The notes: generated by a model from the sequence alone, not told the origin. A stretch of DNA of 64,000 nucleotides from Rhododendron vialii (GCF_030253575.1 NC_080567.1:30888501-30952500); one strand, 5' to 3'. Positions 31,976-43,660 are shown, counted from the stretch's first letter. Program-made: numbers and translations.

Positions 31976-33671
31976 ATCCGCCAAACCCCTCCAAATTCCA
32001 AAATTTAGGGCCTCATAATGGGTCCACAACAAAAATTCAAACTGGTTACATTATACTTCTCGTTGATAACAACAATGTTGAAAAATTCAGTTTGATAGGT
32101 CATTCATAAAAACATTAAAACTAGAAGGGCACAGAAAACTGCTACACTTCCAACAATAAAAATACAAAAAAAGAGCTAATATCAAAAAGGGGAATGTGAA
32201 AATCACTCCTCTACCATAATCAATTTTTCAGATAACACTCCAAGCACTTTTACAAATTCATAATTTTATCTGCATATATCATCAACACTTTCACAGATTC
32301 ACAATCCACATATTTTGGTTACAATCCAAAACTTATACTCCAACTCACAATCCATAGTTTTGAAAGATTAGCTCCCAAACACCCTCCCCACCTTTTTCCC
32401 TCCTCATCACTCTCTTTCTTTCCCAATTTCCAAACAGACCCTTTGGGTGCTGAACTTTCAGGTGGATCAGAGACCCAACCTGATAGTATTACAACAAGTT
32501 GGGCTTATGACAACTCTAGGTGGGCCCTAGTATTACATGTAGTTGGGCGTATGACAACTCTAGTTGGGCTTATGTCGAAGCCCATAAAGCCCCAGTATTA
32601 CATGTAGTTGGGCTTATGGCAACACAAGGTGGGCCATAGTCTTACTCATAAGCTCTTTCCCCTTCTATTGGTCCAACGCCCAGCCCATTTTCTTCCTTGA
32701 ATTATGTCCCAGGGCAAGGCCCCATTCATTTGAGTTCTTGAATAGGTGGATGAAAATGAAATGAAATAATGCCTGGTGTGACATTTGAGTTCTACTAGTT
32801 ATTTATCTCCTATTGGTTGCACACGAAACAACAAAAATAAACAAACAATTACTCATCCTGTTTGTTAGGAAACCGCTATTTCAGTGATAAAACTTTATAA
32901 AAATAAGTCGCTTTGTGCATTTATTGCCGTATGTAAGACCTATTTCTAGTCTTTTCCCGTACCTACTGCCATCGATTGGGTTACACGGTCACGTAAAATG
33001 TTATTACGATGAATCAACGATTTTGACTGATTCACCTGGAGGGTGAAGATTTAGATTTTGTTTTACTAGCAAGGATAAAGAAGATAATGTGTATATAAAT
33101 ATTTGAAACATCAAACTTAAATGGAGGGGATGAGAACTTAAATTTTGATTACAAAAGTGGAAGGGGAGGCCTATGTTTGTTGGAAGGCAATCAATACATT
33201 TGCATAGGAAGTAGATTTCAGAATTTTTAAGGGTAGTGTTAGCCCCTCTTAATTACCACCTATACATTTACTATTCTAGTGATAAGTATATGAGAATTCT
33301 CTCTGATAAGTCTCACGTTCGAATCTTAAAGGGTGGACCGATAATTAGTTTTTTTACTTATAGTTTTCCCACGAGATTGCTAGTAGGTTCAGTAACTACC
33401 TGGTATACAGGAGTCCGGGACGGAGAGCATGTACCTGGGAGATTTATCGAAGCGAAACTCAAAACAGTACTTTCCCAGGGAAAAAATTCGAAAAACGATA
33501 GTACTACACAGCTACACAAGAAAAAAAAGATTGTGAGCTAAAGCCGATAATAAAGACCATGGTTTTAGTCAATGTAGGCTTTGGCTTATGTGGGGATGAA
33601 GTTAATTATATTTTTAAATACTGCAGCTACTAGTCTCATAAATCATAATCATAGGGCCAACCCAAGTACAG
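31976..33671. other. Intergenic, repeat-derived
   Basis: No supported gene. It holds a degenerate tandem repeat (32484-32648) and a SINE-like body around 32914-33000. The remainder is AT-rich and unexplained. Confidence 0.5.
32484..32648. repeat. Degenerate tandem repeat, three units
   Basis: Units open with AGTATTAC(A) and contain GTTGGGC(T/G)TATG(A/G)CAAC and GGTGGGCC. Three copies lie at about 32484, 32530 and 32591, the middle one longer by an internal insertion. Confidence 0.65.
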
Positions 33672-33681
33672 CCGAATGTGT

Positions 33682-33890
33682 GCGTGCGTGTGTTTTTTTT
33701 TGTTTTTCCTGATGCTGGGTGTCTCGGGCCAACTTGAGCGTACATTGGATTAATCCCTACAGTCTTTTTACATGCTCATGAGCAGAGTAAGGTGGCTGCA
33801 AGAGTTCATGGTAAGGAGAATTGAAATTAAGATTTTAGGAGGAAGCAGATTCCTAAGTCTCAGGCTAAAACCGCTCAGCCAACCCGGATT
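33682..33890 (-). mobile_element. Au-like SINE with 10-bp TSD
   Basis: CCGAATGTGT flanks it exactly (33672-33681, 33891-33900). The body contains CTCGGGCCAACTTGAGCG and ACTAATCC-like blocks as in plant Au SINEs. The tRNA-like head lies at the right end, so the element is on the minus strand, with a T-rich end on the left. It is related to the copy at 37868. Confidence 0.75.
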
Positions 33891-33900
33891 CCGAATGTGT

Positions 33901-34893
33901 CATTTTAGAGTCTACATATGGTTAAACCATATACTAAGTATATTAATAATGTGGATCTGTATTTGGGAGGTGGAGTGGAGGAGGTCAAGTTATAGGAAAT
34001 TAGAGAAACCAATGTCAGAGGTCAACTCTAAGAACTCAGTTGTTATTTGGCGCCATCCCCAAGAGGATCGAGATTGGTCCTCGATTGCCCCAAATTATAA
34101 AATTAACACATATTTATTTATTATTATTAAAAAAATACAATGAAGTAGTAGTCAATTAAACTACTTTTAGCTCAAATTGATCAATCTTTATCATATAACG
34201 CCCATTGATGTCACTGTCATTAAGAAACCAATCATAGCTTATCGATCGGGCAGTAATAATCTCCTGTTGCTTGGATTTTAGTCACATAATTCTTCAAAAC
34301 GCCATGCGTTTGTTCTCTAAACATTTGCATTGCGTTTGCGCTCTCAATCCTCCGGCCCTCTCATAAATTTTAGTAGTTTAGGTGTGATTCAAAGACCCTT
34401 TTCCGCTCTCACTTATACACCCACACGCGAATTATGTAACTTTTAGTTCCGGACATGACAGAAGCGTGACCTAGTAAGGGGCTTAGATGTCAATGTATTT
34501 CGTCAATGGTTGCAATTCTTACTAAAATAAATTAACGCGTCTAAAAATGAACTTACATAAACAAATACGACATGTGAATTATATTATTTTCTTTGATGCA
34601 TATTAAAAGTATTTTCTACGGGTTTGATCGTTTAGTTTTTCCACCATAAACTACTACTACTTTATTTTCAACAAGCTAGTACTTTTAATATTTTTCTACA
34701 AATTAGTCATTTGAATTTCTGCTAATACAATTTTTTTTGATAATATTGTTGCAAATTTCTTGAGTTCTACATTTTTAGAGTACTTTCAGCACATAACTCC
34801 AGCCCACGCACCGAAACAAATGTTGGTTTTTAATTTATTTCAAAAAATTATTTCATTTTCTTTGATGCATATATATTCGAGAACTAGGAGATT
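33901..34893. other. Intergenic, no gene seen
   Basis: AT-rich, with only short open frames lacking any recognisable domain. Confidence 0.6.
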
Positions 34894-34902
34894 CATACAA
34901 TT

Positions 34903-35299
34903 GAGAAGTTTTTTTGGTGCAAATTGGGTATCACATGGCGTTCCCAGCGCACATCCAAGCCGTTTAAATGTGTTTTGGACGATCTAGATCAAAACACTCT
35001 CCCTCCTCTCCCCCTCAGCCGACCACTCTCTCCTCTCTCTCTCTCAAATCCTTGGAAAGGTTGGCAAGGAGGGATTCGAACCCCCGACACTGTGGTTCAT
35101 AGCCACGTGCTCTAATTAATCCTCTGAGCTAACAGGCCCCACGCTGTCTTGAAAAGGGTGCCCAACCTACAGAAACTGTTCGACTAAGGGGAGAAGAGAG
35201 AGTGTTCGGATCTGGGCGGTCCAAAACACGTTTGGACGGCTCGGATGTGCGCTCGGGTACCACGTGGACTATACCCTATTCGCACCCCAAAAACTTCTC
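34903..35299. mobile_element. Mutator-like (MULE) element with captured plastid tRNA
   Basis: Inverted termini of about 105 bp run from GAGAAGTTTTTTTGGTGC on the left, with inner matches GCGCACATCC(A/G)AGCCG and GTGTTTTGGAC. They are flanked by a 9-bp repeat, CATACAATT (34894-34902) and CATGCAACT (35300-35308), which differs by two transitions. Long termini with a 9-bp duplication are the Mutator signature. There is no transposase. The centre is a decayed plastid trnR-ACG (35061-35140). Confidence 0.65.
35061..35140 (-). pseudogene. trnR-ACG: Plastid-derived trnR-ACG pseudogene
   Basis: The minus strand matches the plastid arginine tRNA nearly throughout: TAGCTCAGAGGATTA, GAGCACGTGGCTA, the T arm GTCGGGGGTTCGAATCCC. 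Damage seen: the anticodon reads ATG instead of ACG, a T is inserted before the D arm, ATTA is duplicated in the D loop, and the acceptor stem is mismatched. Several changes are C-to-T or G-to-A, as expected for methylated nuclear copies. The plastid sequence was compared from memory. It is not expected to make a functional tRNA. Confidence 0.82.
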
Positions 35300-35308
35300 C
35301 ATGCAACT

Positions 35309-36526
35309 GCTTTCATGGAATACCCTTCTCTCTCTCTCTCTTCTTTTTTTTTTTGGGAATCACCATGGGTTACCTTATTTGAAAATGAATATAAGACAGC
35401 GAGGCTGTTAATTCTGATTGTCGTCATTGAGACAAAAAGCTTGCCGAAAGACTAGGAAGATTAAGTCATGTGATCATGTTGAGGGCGTGCAATCCAAGTT
35501 GACTAGAATTGCATAAATGCCTAGAAAAATACAAGAGGATTGGTAGAAAATTGCAATAAAAATATAGACAATTGGTATAAAACACACATCACCATATTGA
35601 TTTCTTCTTAGTTTTGTAATGGTGAGAGAAAAATAAAAAAAGTATTGCTATTGGTTTAGGACTTGGTATACCCTCAACCTCAAGAGTCCTTTCTCAAATG
35701 ATCTTAGAGAGGCTTCAAAAAAATTTAAAATTTTCTAGGCGTGACCGTGGACCGAATTTTTTTTCCGATTTGAACGTAACCAGTCTTACGATTGGTGATT
35801 TTAAGATGCGGATCCATCCGCGAAACTCGTATATTCAGACCAGTCAAAGTATATTGGACTGAGGTTCGGGTTTTGAGTTCAAACTACGTTTCAATTTTTA
35901 AGTTAAAGTAACTCTTAACAATCTATGTAAAGCCTTTGAATTTGCAAAAATTATATTGAAACTTATTTTTTAAAACCAATTCGATCCATTAAAATCAGCG
36001 AAAGTCGCCAAAATCTATTAGAAAGTCATCTCTATCGCTCAAGTTGATATAAATATATATCAGTACAGATCAAAACGTACCACTAGCATAAATTCAAGGA
36101 CCATATATGCCATTTGATTTGATTTTTTAATTTCCAAACCGAGACCAAACCACAGTATTAAAAAATTTGAATCAAACTAACTGTTTTGGACGTCTTTCGG
36201 ACTACATTAATTTTCACAATTTGGGGATTTTTTTCTCACCTCTAGAATTTTTTTATAGCCACCTCTGATGTTTTTATCCAATAAATGTATTTGCTAGAAG
36301 ACTTTAAATATTGAGATGTATTTTATTAGTAACAAAGAGATTATTGAAGGTGAAATAGGACAGGGGTCACCTTTTAACTTATAGTATTTTACTAGAATTT
36401 ATGCATGATAAAATAGTGCATTTCCTGCTTTAATTTATGGCTCAAAATAAGTTAAACAAGTTGATAATATGAGAAAGCTTTGTTTGATGATTCTGAATTC
36501 TACTTCTACCAATAAGTTATTTGAGT
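35309..36526. other. Intergenic, no gene seen
   Basis: AT-rich sequence between two foldback elements, without supported genes. Confidence 0.6.
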
Positions 36527-36896
36527 GCTGCTATTGGTACATATAATGTACATATAGATTTTGTGGGGCCCAATTCGGGTCTCACAAAAATGATCCGAAC
36601 CGCTCATTATTTTTAAAACATCTTTTTATGGAGCTCTGTAAAAAATCAGCTCAACCCGATATCAGTAAGGATTTTTTCTGAATTTGTAGGGGCGAAACTA
36701 AGCAGTTAAGTAGTTTCGCCTCCACAAATTAAGAAAAAATCCTTACCGATATCGGGTTGTGCTGGTTTTTTTACAGGACTCCATAAAAAAATGTTTGAAA
36801 AATAATGGGCAGTTTGAATCATCTTTGTGGGACCCGAGGTGGGCCCCACAAAATTGATATGTACATAATATGTACATTTCATATGTACCCCTAGCA
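36527..36896. mobile_element. Foldback MITE, about 370 bp
   Basis: Termini TGCTATTGGTACAT and (reverse complement of right end) TGCTAGGGGTACAT. The arms share GATTTTGTGGGGCCC, AACCCGATATC and AAGGATTTTTTCT and fold to a short centre near 36700. Non-coding. Confidence 0.75.
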
Positions 36897-37852
36897 TTTT
36901 TGAAGTTATTTATATAGTATTTAAATAAAAGAGGAGAGTATGGGGCATTTTGCGGTAGCCGCTTCAATATTAGCCGCAGAAATATATAGTTTTTAAATTA
37001 TAATTTTAAAAATTCTGTTTTAGATTATAGATTTTAAATTTTAAATTCTAGTAGAAGAGAGTGAACTTATTTACTATATATTTTGAAACTATGATTAAAT
37101 TGTATCAATAATTGATCCAGTTTGCTGCAAAGCCAAAAAACCGCTTTCAAATTACTTGGAAATCCAAAATCTGGTCTTAAAAGCACCCAATTTCTTTAGA
37201 ATTACTCCAGATTTGAAGCTATTTTCAGCTTCTAAAAATTCCTAAAAATCTCATTATATTTCTTTTGATTAATTTTGGTGTTGCCAAACACTAACAACTT
37301 CGTTTTACAATTTAATTAATAGAGCACCAAAATTTGATCATAGAATTGTTTTCGTAAACAAGATTGAGCTGATTACCATCGAGAACTCAATCTTCATTAA
37401 ATTTTTAACCACCAACTCATCAAAAAGCTTAAGTTGTTAGAGGGGGTAACTTTATTAGTTAATTCTCGACACGCTCTCTCACGTGTCGCCAAAGTTCTTT
37501 TCCATAAGCAGGTTAACCACGTCCAAGTATTTTAATTATCAGGTAGACGGTGAGATGCGAATACGAGATATTCTACTGCATACCATATTAGATTTTTAAC
37601 CCTCAACTCATCTAAAAACTTAAACCGTTTGTGAGAGAGGTGCAACTTGATTACTTAATCCTCCACAACCCTCGACACCCAAATGAAAAGCATAAAGAAA
37701 TTCCTACATGATGTTACCGAAAAAAGTCAAGGCAGTTAATTTAAGGAAGGTAATATGTCCAAATCCAATGTGGATAATATTACACCTTCGTAAAGTACAC
37801 CTAGATTCAGTGTTATTTGAGTATATATTCTCTTTCTTTCTTAAACGATTTG
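36897..37852. other. Intergenic, no gene seen
   Basis: AT-rich with no recognisable gene. Two loosely similar blocks (about 37400-37450 and 37590-37650: ACCCTCAACTCATC, AAAACTTAA) hint at an old duplication. Confidence 0.5.
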
Positions 37853-37867
37853 GCATTTAATACAAGT

Positions 37868-38084
37868 CTTGTTTCTTTTTTTGGTAATGCATGGCGTCCC
37901 GGGCTAGTTTGCACGCATCTCGATCGGACTAATCTCTACAGTTTCTCCTACAACCGTTTCACACGTTTACGCGAGGGGTGAGATGGCTCCAAGAGTTATT
38001 ATCAAGTAGAATCGAACTTGAGGGCTTAGGATGGAACAAATACCTAAGTCCCAGGCCAAAACCACTTGGCAAACCCCTCGGATT
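37868..38084 (-). mobile_element. Au-like SINE with 15-bp TSD
   Basis: GCATTTAATACAAGT (37853-37867) and GCATTTAATATAAGT (38085-38099) flank it, with one mismatch. The body has the Au SINE block CCCGGGCTAGTTTGCACGC. At the right, on the minus strand, is a tRNA head with an A-box-like TTGCCAAGTGGTTTTGGCC and a B box AAGTTCGATTC. The left end is T-rich. Confidence 0.82.
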
Positions 38085-38099
38085 GCATTTAATATAAGT

Positions 38100-39667
38100 T
38101 GACTCTAATTAAGAACAAATGGCTCAATTTCTTATTTGTTTTGAAGCAAGAATCCATACCATTAATGGGTATCAGACCTTAGTCAATGTGGAGGGTATTC
38201 GAGATGTATTGAGGTTAAGAAACATAGAATATCGGATTCAAGAGCCAAAAAGAAAGGAGGGGTGTAGTTTATCTAAACATACACACATATATATGATTGA
38301 TATATCTATATATCCTCTTTGCCTAGGGTGAAAGTCCTCCAATCTACCCATTAGGAAAGGAGAGCTCATTTGTGTGAGAGACCAAACACTTGCATCTTGA
38401 ATTTACTTGTTGACTTGAGGGTATGTATTCTTTTTAATGATCTGGGGTTCGAACCAACTTAGGCTCACATTGATTAACTTTTTTTCTATGATCAGCAAAG
38501 AAAATTTTCATTCATCACAAGGGAAAAAAAATGAAATCGGTACAATTAAAAAAGAAAAGCATTGTTAGAGTCTCGGAGAGTGCATAATACCCTCCTACTA
38601 CTGCTACACTAGTGCTACTCAACCTATCTCTCAGCCTCTTGAATTTTTTAGAATAAAAGGGAAAAAAGGTAAGCAAAGAGCAAGAAAATGCTTGAGCCAC
38701 TACCAACCCGCCCATTGCTGCCATCATCATTCTCAAACGACCAACCGCTACTTTTGCTCTTTGTCGATGCCTCATCTAAACACCCCATGCCGCTACCTCC
38801 TCAAAAAATACTAAACAGCCCCAACCACCTCGACTAATTTTTAAATTAGCGACGATGAAGCAAATCTCTAATGACTCCATGAATTTCTTCAGCATAGGTG
38901 AAAGTTGAACCCTTGAGTACTTCGAGCATAGAAGTCCCCGTTTAATTACTTGATAATCCTTCCCAACTAACCCTTTGGGGTTGGCTTTATGATGGTTATC
39001 TGAGGAGGTTTTACTTCCACATACCATGGATCACACGATTAAATTTATTGGTAATTGCATATTTTTTGATAGGATCCAAATTCATGAATTATTTAATATT
39101 TATTGAGTATCTTTTATTCAAGAATTCAACTCTTTTCAATAAGATTTGTTCAAGTATCTTCTATTCAAGAATTCAACTCCTTTTTATAAACATCATCCTA
39201 TACACTGTGATCCACCCAATGTGGTATTGATTCTATATTCAAAAAAAAAAAACCCAACTGAAATCTTGTTAATTAAAGGCTTGAATCTATCACTCACATA
39301 TACATATTAGTAAACTTTTCCAAGCAAATAAATATTTTATTCTTTTGAACTAGATATCAAAACGTACCAGCTTAATTACTCATCACACCAGCACTAATTT
39401 CAGGAGGACCAATGCCATCGAGTACTTGGGGGAACCTATTTAAATTCAGAAAAAAGCACCTTGGAGACTAACGCCATCAAGAGTTGATAGAGCCAAAGAG
39501 AACTAGAAGAGCAAAAACTCTCAAGAATTAGACGTAAATCACCATGCCTACTTGCAGCAAGAAAGGGGAGGAAAATTTAGGGTTGATGAATAAGTCAATG
39601 GTTTTGATTTCCTCATTGATGATGAGTATCTCAAATCAAGACAGATGAAGTCACAGAAATTCCTTCA
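38100..39667. other. Intergenic, no supported gene
   Basis: Several open frames of 60-86 codons on both strands show no recognised domain. AT-rich. Confidence 0.5.
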
Positions 39668-40045
39668 TTTCTTGTTTTTACGAAAGCCTTATAATCCTCG
39701 CGGATTTTTGGCCTGATAATCCTCGCAGATTTTTATTTGTCTTTATTCAAAAAATAATTACATTTGTTATTTTTGCGTCATTTTTTTGGATATTTGGTCG
39801 TCTCAATGAGAGATGTCTAAAAAGTAATATTTTTAGATAAAGACAAAAAAATCCAAAAAATCAAACTGTTTTTTATTATTTTTTCTTTCTTAAAAAAAGT
39901 TTAATTTTGGACATAAGTTAAGTTTTTACTTTATACATTTCTCCCATCAAGATGAACAAATAATTCAAAAAAAAAAAAAGACTCAAAATTTATAAATGCA
40001 GTTTTTTTAAAATAAAGACAAAATATAAATCCCCAAGAATTATTA
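39668..40045. mobile_element. Degenerate foldback element
   Basis: CCTTATAATCCTCGCGG, with a second copy CTGATAATCCTCGCAG, faces AATTATTAGGCC at the right. Internal blocks TCTTTATTCAAAAA and AAATAAAGACAAA are inverted. It resembles the element at 10089 in internal motifs (AGATGTCTAAAAAGTA). Borders approximate. Confidence 0.45.
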
Positions 40046-40580
40046 GGCCAAAACATATCCCATCTTCTCGTAAGTGCCTTGAGCAAACACTATATTCCTA
40101 GTGAGGGTTCACCCTCCTGATGGGTGTAATTCCTTCATCCGTGATGACTTTTCTCCTTTCAATAATCCCTCAAATTCATTGAGGGTTTTCTTTCCCGATC
40201 TCAGATTTGAGAGTTTTGTTGTGTTCCTTCTTTTTCTTTCTTCTCGTCTTCCCATTCATTACTGAGGTGACGGTTCAAATTTTAACAATTGTGGTGGTGA
40301 TGGTTCTATGACGAAAGAAGGTAATGGTAAATATGGTCCAATGATGAATCAGATCGATAGGGTTACTGACCGCGCTGCTACGGGTGCTTGAATTTTTAAT
40401 TAGTGTGATATTCTTTCATGCATATGAGTGCGAATTGGCCTGGTGGCCCATTCTTTGGCTAGGAGATGTAGTAGTAGTTTGGGTGCCTGTACTTTGCTAT
40501 CCTCCTTTGTCACATGTTTGAATTTTACGGAAGTTAAATATTCTAAATTTTGGAGCCAATAGATGATTTGCCAGTAGTTA

Positions 40581-40625
40581 ACTTCACAGTCCTGAGTTCA
40601 CCAAAAAAAAACTCCATAGTTCTGA
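40581..40625 (+). mobile_element. 15-bp A-tailed micro-insertion with 15-bp TSD
   Basis: ACTTCACAGTCCTGA (40581-40595) and ACTCCATAGTTCTGA (40611-40625) bracket GTTCACC plus eight A. The three mismatches between the repeats are all C/T, consistent with age. Confidence 0.55.
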
Positions 40626-41798
40626 AATTAATTGAGTGCACACAAATTGGCTCAGACATCCGATTTATTAGAAAAAATAAATGAAATCGGTATAATCAGA
40701 GCCGACTGGAGCACAAGGCCGGTAAAGCCTTTATTTTAGGCCCCGTCTTCTGAAGATGTTTTATATATAGTAATAATAAGTACAAGTCTAACTCCATGTT
40801 AGTCGATGGCAGCCAACGGACTTGTAACTCAATAACACTTTCTCACATCTTTCACATGAAAGGTGAGGGTTCGTTTTTCGCCAGAAGCGTGAGTGTTCGA
40901 TGTGGTTGTTGATCCTCTTTAGACTTGCCCCGCCTGTATGCCGCTTAGCAGTACCCCATCTATGTCTTCTTAGGAATAGGCTAGACATGTATCAAGTAAC
41001 AAAAAAAAATTCCATATTATATTATCCTTGCACGAAAAAAAAAGCCTATTATATATAATAATAAAATCAATACATATAGGCCATACTTTTTCCACAATTT
41101 GAAAAGAATCAAAACATAATCACTCACAATAATGATATCTATTTTGTGAGACTTGCAACTAATTCTATTGAAGAATTAAGTTCTTCAAAGATATGTTTGA
41201 CTACTAAAGATGCAGTGAATTAATTGGCTATACTGTCAAATCAAAGAGACTTGGAATTAGCAAAATAATACCTCAAAAGGCTGAAACAACTAATTTTTAA
41301 ATGAAAAAAATTCTGCTACGTACAACATTAAAAAATATACATGAGAAGTCTAATTTCACATTGTTGCTTTACGCCTCACATCGTCTTGAGCGGCCGGCAG
41401 GCATAAATGATAGTAAAATGTAGGAAAAATGACAGCTCAGAACGTGTTTTGATAATTAATATCTATCAAGGACATGCTAAGAACATTTGTTAATACTGAA
41501 AATATCATTGACGGGTATTAATTATCAAAATATGTCGTTGGCCGTCATTTTCCCTAAAATGTAGTGGTGACTCCAGAAATATTGTTTTAAATGGGTCAAA
41601 TATTTTTCAATTTTTTTGGGTGGAAGAAAAGATGGAGAAAAAAATTAATCAACTTTACGATGTGACCGCGAGAAGTGTATTTTGTCACAAGTCGAAAAAT
41701 AGCTAGTATGTAAGTGACAAGAACAGAGAAAAATGTGGGTCATTAATAACCTGGAAAAACAGAACATGTTTAAAACAATCTTAGTGAAGACCCACTTG

Positions 41799-41888
41799 TT
41801 TTTTTTTTTATCGACAACAAAATTTATTATAAAATTCGACAAAGAGTACATTCGAGGATTTAGAAACCATACACAAGCCTCAACAAGA
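41799..41888 (-). mobile_element. 90-bp A-tailed retroposon fragment with perfect 16-bp TSD
   Basis: AGTGAAGACCCACTTG is perfectly repeated at 41783-41798 and 41889-41904. The insert begins with about 11 T (poly-A on the minus strand) and continues with LINE-3'-end-like sequence containing AATAAATTTTG on that strand. The duplication and A-tail identify target-primed retroposition; the source LINE is unknown. Confidence 0.85.
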
Positions 41889-42318
41889 AGTGAAGACCCA
41901 CTTGCTATTTAATTTCGGATAAAAGATGTATGATTAGATTAGTTATAATTTGCACATTTACATAGATTGATACACTATATCTCATGTGAAATACATCACT
42001 CTCACAACTATTTTTTCCAATATCAATCGACACGTCTGACCGTGATTTTTCGAGGGTCTAAAGTGAAGATCGATCAAATGTGAGGCCCTTTAGGTGTGTT
42101 AAATTTTATGTATAATTGTTTCTAAAATTTTACAATGGGAAGGTGTCCCCATAATTTGCATAAAATTGGAAGTCTAAAGCGGTCGGACTTCAGGCTTTAG
42201 CTCAGGGCTAGGGCTAGCGCTATCAATTGATATGACAAATCAAAATACTAAGATTTTTTTGGCCCTATCCAATGGTCTCAAGGTAACCCAAAATTGAACA
42301 TATTAATTTATACTTACT

Positions 42319-42358
42319 AAAGGTCTTTGTTTGTACCATAAAAAAAAGGGTCTTTGTT
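42319..42358 (+). mobile_element. 14-bp A-tailed micro-insertion with 13-bp TSD
   Basis: AAAGGTCTTTGTT (42319-42331) and AAGGGTCTTTGTT (42346-42358) bracket TGTACCAT plus six A. Confidence 0.55.
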
Positions 42359-42593
42359 AATACCAGGTTACATGTACTTGACAAAAATACCTATGTCACC
42401 CTGATAAGACGTTCTTAATTAGTATCATGATATCATCACCCTCTAATTAATAATAATAAATTTACGAACCTGTTAGAATGTCACTATATATATGCATTGT
42501 TGACAATCTAAAATCTCTATCAATCCACCTTAATAGGTCTTTAACCAACTTGTTGGAAAACTATAATTCACCCCTTTAGCAAGCTTTTCATGA

Positions 42594-42594
<1 letters not shown>

Positions 42595-42638
<44 letters not shown>

Positions 42639-42651
42639 GCGCGCGCGCGCA
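42595..42651. repeat. Compound microsatellite (TA)n(CA)n(CG)n
   Basis: A TA run at about 42597-42629 passes into CACACA and then GCGCGCGCGC, a compound alternating purine-pyrimidine tract that could form Z-DNA. Confidence 0.9.
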
Positions 42652-42654
42652 GTT

Positions 42655-43012
42655 CATCTCCCGTAAGGACCACCTCATTTTAATAAAATGCGGACCTCAC
42701 TTTTTCGATCGAATTTCGATGATCCGAGCCGCTCAATGTGTTCTGAACGTGATTTTAAGGGTACCCTCGAGAAATCAGTAAAAAAAATGACCGGAAAGGG
42801 CTTCATCCGAGTAGTTTTTGTATGTTTTTTATCGAACGGTTCAAACAAAAACTACTCGGATGAAGCCCTTTCCGGTCATTTTTTTTGCCGATTTCTCGCG
42901 GGTACCCTTAAAATCACGTTCTGAACACATTGAACGGCCCAGATCATCGAAATTCGATCTAAAAAATGAGAAAAATTAGGAGGTCCGCATTTTAACTAAA
43001 ATAAGGACTCCC
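42655..43012. mobile_element. Near-perfect palindromic MITE, about 360 bp
   Basis: AATGCGGACCTC, ATCGAATTTCGATGATC, GAACGTGATTTTAAGGGTAC and GACCGGAAAGGGCTTCATCC are all repeated inverted in order, leaving a centre of only about 30 bp near 42830. Outer termini are imperfect. A transcript would form a very long hairpin. Confidence 0.8.
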
Positions 43013-43025
43013 TCATTTGAGACTA

Positions 43026-43660
43026 AGGCTCCGTTCCGGAATCTTTCTTAAAAAATAAGTACTTATTTTGCCACTTCTAATTCAAAAATAAGAAGGAGCA
43101 TTCCATAAAATTCTTCTTAAAAAGTTTATTTCACATTTTTAAACTCAAAAATAATGTAAATGAAAAAAAAAATTCAATTTTTTTTTGCACCGTATTAAAG
43201 ATCTCAATGAGATCTATCAAACAAGATCCATAGTAGTAGGAAAATTATTTGCGTAAACACATGATTTTTGAACTTGAAGTTGCCTCATACAAAAAAAAAG
43301 ACTGTTGCTATGATAATAGGCGCCGACGGAGGGAAATCGTACCGGCGACCGCGCCAGGCCGTCTCCGGCATCATATATACACGGAAAAGGGATGCTCGGA
43401 TCAAGCACCCTACACACGTCGGATGCCATTGATTCCCACGTCGGCCCCTTTGATTTTTTTTTATAGAATTTTTGGACGGCTCAGATCGGCCGTCCGGTGG
43501 TCGGAGACGGCCCGACGCTGCCGCCGGTACGATTTCCCTCCCATCGCCCATTGGTACCTATATAAATTCTACCAAAATAATTACTCTCCTTCTTATTTTC
43601 CGGAACAACCCTTCTTATTCAACAAAAAATAAGTTCTTTTTTTGTTTCTGGAACCCAGCC
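43026..43660. mobile_element. Family-1 MITE interrupted by a second element
   Basis: GGCTCCGTTCCGGAA on the left and CTGGAACCCAGCC on the right are each followed or preceded by TAA, a Harbinger-type 3-bp duplication. The left half matches the MITE at 58391 (GCACCGTATTAA, GATGAGATCTAT-like blocks). The middle, about 43318-43550, is a different GC-rich foldback unit. Confidence 0.6.
43318..43550. mobile_element. GC-rich nested foldback element
   Basis: GGAGGGAAATCGTACCGGCG (left) is exactly inverted at the right. A second inverted pair, GGCCGTCTCCG, lies inside. Its high GC contrasts sharply with the AT-rich host MITE, which supports nested insertion. Confidence 0.65.

Noticed and set aside
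35061..35140. Functional tRNA gene
   Set aside because: Indel in the D loop, mismatched acceptor stem and altered anticodon make it a pseudogene.
38515..39027. Two minus-strand frames of 86 and 83 codons as a small membrane-protein gene
   Set aside because: No recognised domain, different frames, no promoter or splice evidence, and located in a repeat-rich spacer.
40988..41055. A ninth micro-insertion (CTTGCACG plus A9 between CCATATTATATTA and CCTATTATATATA)
   Set aside because: The flanking repeats are simple AT sequence and match poorly, so chance similarity is likely.
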